Below are positions 10,298 through 17,800 of a DNA stretch of 64,000 bases, piece by piece (position 1 is the stretch's first letter; the number at the start of each line of letters is the position of its first letter). The stretch is from positions 48,297 to 112,296 of the forward strand of contig NZ_MPIN01000020.1 in assembly GCF_001887355.1 (NCBI RefSeq), written 5' to 3'. The position numbers were made by a program, and so were the translations under genes. The stretch comes from Cystobacter ferrugineus. GTDB taxonomy: Bacteria > Myxococcota > Myxococcia > Myxococcales > Myxococcaceae. Under the pieces are notes generated by a model, which was not told the origin of the DNA, searched no databases, and was given only the letters and a program-made list of their open reading frames with translations.

Positions 10298-10933
10298 ATG
10301 ATCAAACTCCATTACTACCCCGGCAGCGCCAACCTCACTCCTCACATGGTCCTCCACGAGCTCGGTCTGCCCTTCGAGCTCGTTCTCGTGGATCGTGACA
10401 AGAATGCGCATCGCAGCGAGGAGTACCTCAAGCTCAACCCTCACGGGCGCATTCCCACGCTCGTGGACGGAGACCTGGTCATCTACGAGACCGCGGCCAT
10501 CACCCTGCACCTGGTGGACCGCCATCCCGAGGCGGGGCTCGCCCCGGCCGTGGGCAGCCCAGCGCGCGCGCGCTTCTACCAGTGGATGGTCTACCTCGCG
10601 AACACCCTCCAGGCCGCGATGCACACCTATTTCTACTCCGAGCAGTACGCGAAGACCCCCGCCGTCATCGAGGAGGTTCGGGCCCATTCTGAGACCCGTA
10701 TGCTCGAGATGTTCCGCATCCTCGATGCGCAGCTCGGCGACAAGCCCTACGTGCTCGGTGACACGCTCAGCGCCGCGGACCATTACCTGTTCATGCTCAC
10801 GCGGTGGGGCCGCAATATGCAGACGCCCCCCAGAACGCTGCCTCGACTCGGCCGCCACGCCGAGCGGATGTTGGCGCGCCCGGCCGTGCTCCGAGCCCTT
10901 CACGGAGAAGGTCTCTCAACGCCTTACTTTTGA
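10298..10933 (+). CDS. Glutathione S-transferase family protein
   Basis: 211 residues with the GST layout. The N-terminal thioredoxin-like half opens with KLHYYPGSANLTPHM, where Tyr/Ser residues near the start could activate glutathione. It is followed by the cis-Pro motif GRIPTLV and the YETAAI (E-S/T-like) motif that binds the glutathione gamma-Glu. The all-alpha C-terminal half carries the N-capping-box-like LSAADHYLF. It starts 31 bp after the NRPS stop and is probably co-transcribed. In biosynthetic clusters such proteins catalyse glutathione addition, isomerisation or detoxification of a reactive intermediate; which one applies here cannot be read from the sequence. Family call is confident, role open. 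Confidence 0.85.
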   Translation: MIKLHYYPGSANLTPHMVLHELGLPFELVLVDRDKNAHRSEEYLKLNPHGRIPTLVDGDLVIYETAAITLHLVDRHPEAGLAPAVGSPARARFYQWMVYLANTLQAAMHTYFYSEQYAKTPAVIEEVRAHSETRMLEMFRILDAQLGDKPYVLGDTLSAADHYLFMLTRWGRNMQTPPRTLPRLGRHAERMLARPAVLRALHGEGLSTPYF

Positions 10934-11035
10934 TTGAACGCACACTCAGGTTGACAAACTGTTCACAGGTGAACACCATCAGGCCCTGCAAGAGTTCGCC
11001 CTTCACAGCCTTGCACTCACCCACAGGATAGCCCC

Positions 11036-11623
11036 ATGCCAAACGTCGCGGTCCTCACGAATGATCTGCAGTACGAGTTTCTGGAGAAGACTCCCGAGCG
11101 CAAGCTGGCCACGGAGCGTGTCATCCCGCCGTTCTGCTCGTTCCTGGATGGGATTCGTGCTCTGGGGCAGGTGGTCGTGCACCTGCAGCTCGTGAACAAC
11201 CCCGATGATCCTCAGGTGCGGCGTCGCTACCGTGACTACATCCCGGTGGTCCGGGGCACGCCTGGCTCGCGGCTCGTCGAGACCTTCGTCCATCCGTCGG
11301 ACATCGTCATGGAGAAGCCTCGGGACAGCGGCTTCTACGACACGGCGCTGGACGAGAAGCTCCAGGAACTCGGCGTGAAGACGGTGATCGTCACGGGGCT
11401 GCAGACGCAGATCTGCGTGCAGACGACCGCCGCGGACGCCTTCTTCCGAGGCTATAACGTTCACGTCCCCGCCGACTGCGTCTTCTCCGCCCGCGAGGAT
11501 GACAGGAAGCGGGCGTTGGATTGGATGGCGGCGTACTGTGCCACCATCACCTCGGCCCCTGAGATCCTCGCGCAGTTGAAGGCGGACGGAGACCTGCCGC
11601 GCCGCGCTCCCAGCCAGGCCTGA
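11036..11623 (+). CDS. Isochorismatase-family cysteine hydrolase
   Basis: 195 residues with the cysteine-hydrolase (isochorismatase-like) triad in the usual spacing: Asp10 (LTNDLQ), Lys94 (MEKPRDSGF) and Cys127 (TQICVQTT). The family includes nicotinamidase, N-carbamoylsarcosine amidase and ureidoacrylate hydrolase, all of which attack amide or carbamoyl carbons. It is not a typical isochorismatase domain of a catecholate siderophore: no aryl-carrier domain is attached and no dihydroxybenzoate genes are nearby. Given the HypE, HypF and carbamoyltransferase genes around it, a substrate bearing a carbamoyl, ureido or amide group is a reasonable inference. It is preceded by a 102-bp gap and followed by a 112-bp gap that holds a hairpin, so it may sit at the end of a transcriptional sub-unit. 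Confidence 0.85.
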   Translation: MPNVAVLTNDLQYEFLEKTPERKLATERVIPPFCSFLDGIRALGQVVVHLQLVNNPDDPQVRRRYRDYIPVVRGTPGSRLVETFVHPSDIVMEKPRDSGFYDTALDEKLQELGVKTVIVTGLQTQICVQTTAADAFFRGYNVHVPADCVFSAREDDRKRALDWMAAYCATITSAPEILAQLKADGDLPRRAPSQA

Positions 11624-11634
11624 GAGCCACTACA

Positions 11635-11663
11635 GGCCGAGGCCTTCCGCGAGGGACTCGGCC
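11635..11663 (+). terminator. Terminator-like hairpin between hydrolase and hypE
   Basis: GGCCGAG (11635-11641) pairs with CTCGGCC (11657-11663), with an extra inner TCC/GGA pairing. A C-run, not a T-run, follows, so this is a weak intrinsic terminator at best. It may instead attenuate read-through from the NRPS genes into hypE. Confidence 0.4.
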
Positions 11664-11735
11664 CCCCCAACACTGTTCTTGTTGTCTCATCAACCCTACG
11701 TACTCCGCTCTCCCGGGAGAGCGGCTGAGGCATGA

Positions 11736-12764
11736 ATGAGCGAGCGCTCCGGAAGTGAGCAAGACTTCGTTGTCCTGGATCATGGCACTGGCGCGAAGCT
11801 GAGCCGCGAGCTGGTCGAGCGGATCGCCGAGGCGCTCGGTGATGTCTATATCGGACAGATGGAGGACAGCGCGCTGCTGGATGTTGGCGCGGGGAGAATC
11901 GCGGTGACCACGGACTCGTTCGTGGTGACGCCGCTATTCTTCGGCAGCGGGGACATCGGCAAGGTCTCCGTGTGCGGCACGGTGAACGACCTGGCGGTCA
12001 GCGGCGCCCGCCCGCTCTATCTGACGCTGGGCCTCATCCTCGAGGCAGGCTTCCCCATGAAGTCGCTGCTGCGGATCCTCGCTTCAATCCGCGCGGCGGC
12101 CCTGGAGGCCAACGTCAAGATCGTCGCCGGCGACACGAAAGTGGTGCGCCAGGGCGAGGCGGACCAGATCTTCATCAACACCACGGGCGTGGGGGTGCTG
12201 GAGCGCTCTCCGCTCAGGGCGCAGGCGGTGCGGCCGGGGAACAAGATCATCATCAGCGGCAACATCGGCAATCACTCCATCCACCTGCTGTCCGTACGCG
12301 AAGGGCTTGGGTTCGAGCGCCGCGTGGAGAGTGACTGCGCGCCGCTCAACGGCATGATTGACATGCTGCTCAAGAGCCTCCCGGAGGGCACCATCTCTTG
12401 CATGCGTGACGTCACCCGCGGCGGTCTGTGCGCGGTGCTGCACGAGTTCGCCCGAGCCAGTGGCCACACGCTCCAGTTCCACAAGGAGCGCGTGCCCGTC
12501 ACGCCGGAGGCCGTCATGGCCGCCGACATGCTGGGCATCGAGCTCATCCACCTGGCCAACGAGGGCTGCCTGTGTCTCTTCGTTGACGAGGCGCATGCGG
12601 AGCAGGTGCTCGGCCTCTTGCGCGAGCACCCGTACGGGCGCAACGCGGCCATCATCGGCGAGGTCACCGCCACGCCGGAGCCGCGGGTCTACATGGTCGC
12701 GCCAGACGGCACCCGCACCATGCTCGAGGAATTGTATGGAGCGGAACTCCCTCGTCTTTGCTGA
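11736..12764 (+). CDS. hypE: HypE homologue (thiocarboxamide dehydratase, AIR-synthase fold)
   Basis: 342 residues, full length for HypE. The known enzyme takes a carbamoyl group on its C-terminal cysteine and dehydrates it with ATP to a thiocyanate, the source of the CN ligands of [NiFe]-hydrogenase. Seen here: the ATP-binding loops (TTDSFVVTPLFFG; CGTVNDLAVSGA), GDTKV with Lys135, the DVTRGG motif, NEG with Glu276, and the C-terminal PRLC ending in Cys342, so the carbamoyl-accepting residue is kept. One deviation is GNHS (179-181 region), where canonical HypE has GDHG. It sits 16 bp before hypF and inside an NRPS locus with no hypA, B, C, D or hydrogenase gene in view, so a role in secondary metabolism is inferred. 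The ATG at 11736 overlaps no other gene. Confidence 0.9.
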   Translation: MSERSGSEQDFVVLDHGTGAKLSRELVERIAEALGDVYIGQMEDSALLDVGAGRIAVTTDSFVVTPLFFGSGDIGKVSVCGTVNDLAVSGARPLYLTLGLILEAGFPMKSLLRILASIRAAALEANVKIVAGDTKVVRQGEADQIFINTTGVGVLERSPLRAQAVRPGNKIIISGNIGNHSIHLLSVREGLGFERRVESDCAPLNGMIDMLLKSLPEGTISCMRDVTRGGLCAVLHEFARASGHTLQFHKERVPVTPEAVMAADMLGIELIHLANEGCLCLFVDEAHAEQVLGLLREHPYGRNAAIIGEVTATPEPRVYMVAPDGTRTMLEELYGAELPRLC

Positions 12765-12780
12765 CGCCTCCTTACGCACC

Positions 12781-15120
12781 ATGAGAGAGACCCGTCGCTA
12801 CCGCATCAATGGCATCGTACAGGGGGTGGGCTTCCGCCCCTGCGTCCACCGGTTGGCCCGCCAGTTTGGGGCTGGCGGTTGGGTGTTGAACGACTCGGAT
12901 GGTGTCCTCCTCGAGGTGCAGGGGCCCGGCGCGGCCCTGGATGCGTTCATGGACGAGTTGGTGACCCACCCGCCACCCATGGCGCGGATCCTCCGGGTGC
13001 TGCGGGTGCCAGCCAGCGAGCCCGAAGTCCACTACGAGGGCTTCGAGATCAAGCACAGCGTCGATCTCCAGCGCACGGAGACGATCGTCCCGCCGGACTC
13101 CAACGTCTGCGAGGACTGCCTTCGGGAGATGAAGAACCCGGAGGATCGGCGGCACCGCTATCCCTTCATCAACTGCACCAACTGCGGCCCGCGCTACTCC
13201 ATCATCTACGACATGCCGTACGACCGGCCGCAGAGCACCATGCGGGCGTTCCGGATGTGTGGCCCATGCGAACGGGAGTACCACGACATCGAAGATCGCC
13301 GGTACCACGCCCAGCCCAATGCATGCCCTGACTGCGGGCCGCGGCTGGAGGCAAGAGACCGCGATGGGCAGCGGATCGACACGCCAGACGTGGTGCGCTT
13401 CGCCATCGCTCGGCTGCGCGAGGGCGCCATCTTCGCGGTGAAGAGTCTGGGTGGGTTCCATCTGGTGGTGGACGCCGCCAACGAAGCGGCCGTGCGGGAA
13501 CTTCGCCGGCGCAAGCGGCGTGATGCCAAACCCTTCGCGATCATGGTGGCGGACCGCGAGTCAGCCCGGCGAGTCGCGGAGGTCAGCCACTACGACGAGC
13601 AGATCCTCGAGAGCCCTCAGCGCCCCATTGTCCTGCTGCGCAAGCGGCCCGGGGTGCTCTCGGACGCGATCGCGCCGCGCAATCCCAACCTTGGCATCAT
13701 GCTGCCATCCACTCCGCTGCACTACCTGCTGCTGGAGGATCCGGGCCTCCAGACGCTCGTCATGACCAGCGGGAACATGTCCGGGCACCCCATCTGCTAC
13801 GACAACGAGAGCGCGCTGACGCAGCTACGGGGGGTGGTGGATTACTTCGTCCTGCATGACCGTGATATCCGGACCCGGGTGGACGACTCGCTGGTCCGCC
13901 CCACGCAGGCCGAGGGCCTGGGCCAGCCGATGCTGTGCTTCGTGCGCCGCTCGCGCGGATATGCCCCGTACCCCATCCACCTGCCGGAGCCGGTGGGATC
14001 CATCGTGGCACTGGGCGCGGAGTTGAAGACGACGGTCGCGCTCAGCAAGAAGAGCGAGGTCTTCGTTGGCCAGCACATCGGCGACCTGAAGAACGACTCC
14101 ACCTTCGAGGCACACACCGACTGCGCCAAGCACATGCAGCAATTGCTGTCCATCCGCCCCGACGTGGTCGCCTGTGATATGCACCCGGCCTTCCGCTCCA
14201 GCCGCGCGGCCGTCGAGCGCAAGGAACTGAGAGTGGTGCGCGTGCAGCACCACCATGCCCACATGGCCTCGTGCATGGCGGAGAACGGCCTGACGGGTAA
14301 GGTGATCGGGGCCATCTTCGATGGATCCGGCTACGGGCTGGATGGGACCATCTGGGGCGGCGAGTTCCTCTACGGGGACTATCGCGAGTTCACGCGCGTC
14401 GGGCACCTGCGCCCCCTCTACCTGCTGGGAGGAGACAAGGCCGTGCGGGAGCCGATCCGCGTGGCCATCTCGCTGCTGACCGAGACCTTCGGAGAAGAGG
14501 CTCACCGGCTGGAGCTACCGGCGCTCGCGGATCTGGAGGCGTTCAACCGGGAGGTCTTCTTCAAGATGGCGGCGAAGAAGATCAACGCCACGCCGACCAC
14601 GAGCATGGGGCGGCTGTTCGATGGGGTCTCCTCGCTGCTGCGGATCTGCCATCAATGCGAGTATGAGGCCCAGGCCGCCATCGAGCTGGAGGCCCTGCTG
14701 GACCGTGACTTCCAGATGCTGCCGCCCCTCGCCTATTCGCTGGAGGCGCAGGAGGATCGGTTGGTGGTGGACTACCGGCCGCTGATCCGGGAGCTGGTGG
14801 AAGAGCTGCGAGGAGGAGCCACCCCAGACGTCAAGCGGTTGAGCCGCCGCTTCCACTCCACGGTGGTGGACATCATCGGGCAGATGTGTGGCCGCCTGGC
14901 GGAGCGCCATGGCACCCGCACGGTGGTGCTCAGTGGAGGCGTCTTCATGAACGAGTACGTGCTGGTGAATGCGCTCCGGCGCCTGAAAGAACTGGGGTTG
15001 GAGCCGCACTGCCATCGCCAGCTCCCAACCAACGATGGCGGGATTTCCCTGGGGCAGATCATGGTGGCGCATGCCCAGTCCGCGTCGGCGGAGCTGCCCA
15101 GCTCCCAGGAGACACCATGA
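12781..15120 (+). CDS. hypF: HypF homologue (carbamoyltransferase feeding HypE)
   Basis: 779 residues, slightly longer than E. coli HypF, with every domain present. Acylphosphatase domain: GIVQGVGFRPCVHRLA near residues 11-26. Two zinc fingers: Cys110/113-Cys132/135 and Cys160/163-Cys182/185. YrdC-like domain: VKSLGGFHLVVDAANE and RDAKPFAIMV. C-terminal Kae1-like domain: QHHHAH at 490-494, DGSGYGLDGTIWGGE and LSGGVFMN. HypF hydrolyses carbamoyl phosphate, makes carbamoyl-adenylate and loads the HypE cysteine. The frame is open further upstream inside hypE, but the ATG at 12781 gives the conserved N-terminus. Its TGA overlaps the exporter ATG (ATGA), so the two are translationally coupled, which ties it to the NRPS operon and not to a hydrogenase operon. 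Confidence 0.92.
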   Translation: MRETRRYRINGIVQGVGFRPCVHRLARQFGAGGWVLNDSDGVLLEVQGPGAALDAFMDELVTHPPPMARILRVLRVPASEPEVHYEGFEIKHSVDLQRTETIVPPDSNVCEDCLREMKNPEDRRHRYPFINCTNCGPRYSIIYDMPYDRPQSTMRAFRMCGPCEREYHDIEDRRYHAQPNACPDCGPRLEARDRDGQRIDTPDVVRFAIARLREGAIFAVKSLGGFHLVVDAANEAAVRELRRRKRRDAKPFAIMVADRESARRVAEVSHYDEQILESPQRPIVLLRKRPGVLSDAIAPRNPNLGIMLPSTPLHYLLLEDPGLQTLVMTSGNMSGHPICYDNESALTQLRGVVDYFVLHDRDIRTRVDDSLVRPTQAEGLGQPMLCFVRRSRGYAPYPIHLPEPVGSIVALGAELKTTVALSKKSEVFVGQHIGDLKNDSTFEAHTDCAKHMQQLLSIRPDVVACDMHPAFRSSRAAVERKELRVVRVQHHHAHMASCMAENGLTGKVIGAIFDGSGYGLDGTIWGGEFLYGDYREFTRVGHLRPLYLLGGDKAVREPIRVAISLLTETFGEEAHRLELPALADLEAFNREVFFKMAAKKINATPTTSMGRLFDGVSSLLRICHQCEYEAQAAIELEALLDRDFQMLPPLAYSLEAQEDRLVVDYRPLIRELVEELRGGATPDVKRLSRRFHSTVVDIIGQMCGRLAERHGTRTVVLSGGVFMNEYVLVNALRRLKELGLEPHCHRQLPTNDGGISLGQIMVAHAQSASAELPSSQETP

Positions 15121-16787
15121 AGAAACTGCTGGCTTTCATCTCCGGCTATTCCCGCCGATCGCTCATCCAGGCGCTCGTGGCCGGAATCGTCTGTGGCGCG
15201 TGCAATACGTCTCTGCTGGCGCTGATCAACCGCACGGTGAAGGAGGGCACCGGCGCGAACACCCTGTGGATGTACATTGGTGTGTGGCTGCTGCTTCCGC
15301 TGTCCCGGTTCAGCTCGGAGATGCTGCTGACCACGCTGGGGCAGGGCGCGCTCTATGAGCTGCGTGCCCGGTTGAGCCGGAAGATCCTCGGCGCGCCGAT
15401 GCGGCAACTGGAGGAGGTGGGCGCGCCCAGGCTGCTGACAATGCTCACCGAGGACCTTCCGGTCATTACCGCGGCCCTGTTGCAGATTCCCATGCTCTGC
15501 GTCAACGGGGTGATCGTCGTGGGCGGCTTGCTCTACATGGGCTGGATGTCGCCAACGCTGTTCGTCATGGTGCTGGGGCTGATGGTGCTGGGCGTCCTCG
15601 GCTACCAATTGCCGGTGCTGAGGGCGATGCGCCACTTCCGCAAGTCCCGCGAGGCGAGCGACGCGCTGATGACCGGCTTCCGAGCGCTGACGCAGGGGAC
15701 GAAGGAACTCAAGCTGAGCCGGCGGCGGCGTGAGGCCTTTTTCTCCCGATCGCTGGATGCCTCGGCCCGTGACTACAAGGAGAACCACATCCGCGCCATG
15801 TTCGTGCACGTCGGTGCGGCGAGCTGGGGACAGGCGATGCTCTTCGCCATCATCGGCATGGTGCTCTTCCTGCTGCCCAGGTGGACGGCAGTGGATGCGC
15901 AGATGCACATCGGCTACGCGCTCGTGTTGCTGTACCTGATGACGCCGATGCAGATGGTGATGAACACCATGCCGGCGCTGAACCGGGCCGGCGTAGCTCT
16001 CGAGAAGGTGGAGGCAATGGGCGTATCGCTGGCGGAGGAACTGCCGGCGCAAGGCACCGAATCGCCTGATGCCATCGGGCCTGGGTGGAGCCAGCTGCAG
16101 TTGGCGGGAGTGACCCATGTGTACCGGCGTGAGGGCGAGGATAACAACTTCACCATGGGGCCCATCGATCTGACGCTCGAGCGGGGGCAGATCATCTTCC
16201 TGGCGGGAGGCAACGGCAGTGGGAAGACGACCCTGGCGAAGCTGCTCGTGGGCCTCTATGCGCCCGAGCGTGGGGAAATCCTCATCGACGGCAAGCGCGT
16301 GCTGGCCACGGAGCGGGAGGCGTACCGCCACCTGTTCACGGCGATCTTCTCCGACTTCTTCCTCTTCGAAAGCCTGCTGGGGCTGGACTCACCGAACCTG
16401 GACGAGGAGGCGCGCAACTACCTGCAGCTGCTGCAACTGCAGCACAAGGTGCAGGTGGCGAACGGCGTCTTGTCCACCACGGACCTGTCCCAAGGGCAGC
16501 GCAAGCGCCTGGCGCTCCTGGCCGCCTATCTGGAAGACCGGCCCATCTTCCTCTTCGACGAGTGGGCGGCCGACCAGGACCCGGTGTTCAAGGACATCTT
16601 CTATCGTCAGCTCCTGCCGGAGTTGAAGGCAAAGGGAAAGATGGTGATCGTCATCAGCCACGATGATCAGTACTACGGAATCGCGGATCGCATCATCAAG
16701 CTGAACTCCGGACAGGTGGCGTACGACCGCCCGGGGGCCCAGGTTTCCTCTTCCCTGACGGACGTCCAGTCCTCCAACGTGGGGTAA
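15117..16787 (+). CDS. Cyclic-peptide/siderophore ABC exporter, PvdE/SyrD type
   Basis: 556 residues: an N-terminal six-helix permease (~10-300) fused to a C-terminal ATPase with Walker A GGNGSGKTT (Lys370), signature LSQGQRKRLALL and Walker B FLFDEWAADQDP. The signature LSQGQ and the degenerate DEWAADQDP Walker B are hallmarks of the PvdE/SyrD/cyclic-peptide exporter family, which moves NRPS products or their precursors across the inner membrane. Start: ATG at 15117 overlaps the hypF stop by 4 nt. It is the most likely exporter of the lipopeptide made by this cluster. PvdE-type exporters often pass an acylated precursor to the periplasm for maturation, so final processing outside the cytoplasm is possible. 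Confidence 0.9.
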   Translation: MKKLLAFISGYSRRSLIQALVAGIVCGACNTSLLALINRTVKEGTGANTLWMYIGVWLLLPLSRFSSEMLLTTLGQGALYELRARLSRKILGAPMRQLEEVGAPRLLTMLTEDLPVITAALLQIPMLCVNGVIVVGGLLYMGWMSPTLFVMVLGLMVLGVLGYQLPVLRAMRHFRKSREASDALMTGFRALTQGTKELKLSRRRREAFFSRSLDASARDYKENHIRAMFVHVGAASWGQAMLFAIIGMVLFLLPRWTAVDAQMHIGYALVLLYLMTPMQMVMNTMPALNRAGVALEKVEAMGVSLAEELPAQGTESPDAIGPGWSQLQLAGVTHVYRREGEDNNFTMGPIDLTLERGQIIFLAGGNGSGKTTLAKLLVGLYAPERGEILIDGKRVLATEREAYRHLFTAIFSDFFLFESLLGLDSPNLDEEARNYLQLLQLQHKVQVANGVLSTTDLSQGQRKRLALLAAYLEDRPIFLFDEWAADQDPVFKDIFYRQLLPELKAKGKMVIVISHDDQYYGIADRIIKLNSGQVAYDRPGAQVSSSLTDVQSSNVG

Positions 16788-16789
16788 AT

Positions 16790-17761
16790 GTGTCTGGGTC
16801 CGCGCCATCGCAGTTGGAGAGGATTCGCGCACTGGGGGCCAGCCTGCGGCCGACGCCCATGGTGCCGCTCGAGTGCGAGGGCATCCGGCTCTTCGCCAAG
16901 CTGGAGTTCTGCAACCACTTCGGTAGCGTCAAGGACCGGTCCGCGTACTGGATCCTCAAGTCCGCTATCGAGGCCGGAGACATCGAGAACGGAAGCACCA
17001 TCATCGAGTCGTCCTCTGGCAACTTTGCCAACGCGCTGGCGTGCTACTGCCGTCTGCTGGATCTGCGGTTCATTCCCGTCATCGACCCCAACATCACCCG
17101 AGGCAACGAGTCCCACCTCCGGGAGATGTGCCAGCGAGTGGAGAAGGTCGAGAAGCGCGACGACATGGGAGGTTTCCTCAAGACGCGTTTGCAGCGAGTC
17201 AAGGAGCTGATGGAGCAGGAGCCGGGGGCCTACTGGACGAACCAGTATGGTAACGAGTGGGCGGTCGAAGCACATTACCGGCTGACAGGCGAGGAGCTGT
17301 GCCAGAGCTTCTCCCAGTTGGACTACATCTTCATCGGCGTGAGCACGGCGGGCACCATCGCCGGCATCTCGCGGCGGCTCAAGGAGCGCTTCCCCTCCGT
17401 ACAGGTGATCGCCGTGGACGTGGAGGGCTCGGTCATTTTCGGTGGCATGCCCCGGCGGCGTTACATCCCCGGTATTGGCTCGAGCATCAGTCCCGGGTTG
17501 CTGCGGCAGGCGCGCATCGACGACGTGGTCATGGTGTCAGAGCAGGAGACGGTACGTGGCTGCAACGAACTGCTCGTGCGCCATGGCGTATTTGCTGGGG
17601 GCTCCTCCGGCTCGGCCTATGCCGCGGTGAAGGCGTACCTGCCGAAGATGCACAGCCTGTCCGCGCCGCCCACCGTCGCCTTCCTCTGTGCGGACAGCGG
17701 GAAGTCCTACCTGGAAACCGTCTTCAATCCTGACTGGTGCAACAGCCGCTTCGGGATGTAG
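16790..17761 (+). CDS. sbnA: SbnA-like N-(2-amino-2-carboxyethyl)-L-glutamate synthase
   Basis: 323 residues, PLP-dependent cysteine-synthase fold. PLP lysine Lys48 lies in FGSVKDRSA. The substrate loop ESSSGNFANALA has the extra serine typical of SbnA and not of housekeeping CysK/CysM. The glycine-rich phosphate loop GVSTAGTIAG and the C-terminal GGSSGSAYAA are present. SbnA joins O-phosphoserine and glutamate to give ACEGA, which SbnB oxidises to L-2,3-diaminopropionate, alpha-ketoglutarate and ammonium release products. Start GTG lies 2 bp after the exporter stop; an ATG at 16788 is in another frame. The adjacent sbnB makes the assignment firm and predicts Dap in the final product. Confidence 0.88.
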   Translation: MSGSAPSQLERIRALGASLRPTPMVPLECEGIRLFAKLEFCNHFGSVKDRSAYWILKSAIEAGDIENGSTIIESSSGNFANALACYCRLLDLRFIPVIDPNITRGNESHLREMCQRVEKVEKRDDMGGFLKTRLQRVKELMEQEPGAYWTNQYGNEWAVEAHYRLTGEELCQSFSQLDYIFIGVSTAGTIAGISRRLKERFPSVQVIAVDVEGSVIFGGMPRRRYIPGIGSSISPGLLRQARIDDVVMVSEQETVRGCNELLVRHGVFAGGSSGSAYAAVKAYLPKMHSLSAPPTVAFLCADSGKSYLETVFNPDWCNSRFGM

Positions 17762-17800
17762 GCCACGAGCCCTCGCCCGGATTTCCTGGAATCATCGCCC

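Noticed and set aside
10934-11035. tRNA or riboswitch in the gap before the hydrolase
   Set aside because: No cloverleaf or convincing long-range pairing was found in the 102 bp.
12358-12780. Upstream extension of the hypF frame inside hypE
   Set aside because: The residues are Arg/Ser-rich shadow; the conserved acylphosphatase start is at 12781.
11736-15120. Housekeeping hydrogenase maturation locus
   Set aside because: No hypA, B, C, D, hydrogenase subunit or Ni transporter is visible on either side, and hypF is coupled to a peptide exporter. Not excluded for the unseen genome.
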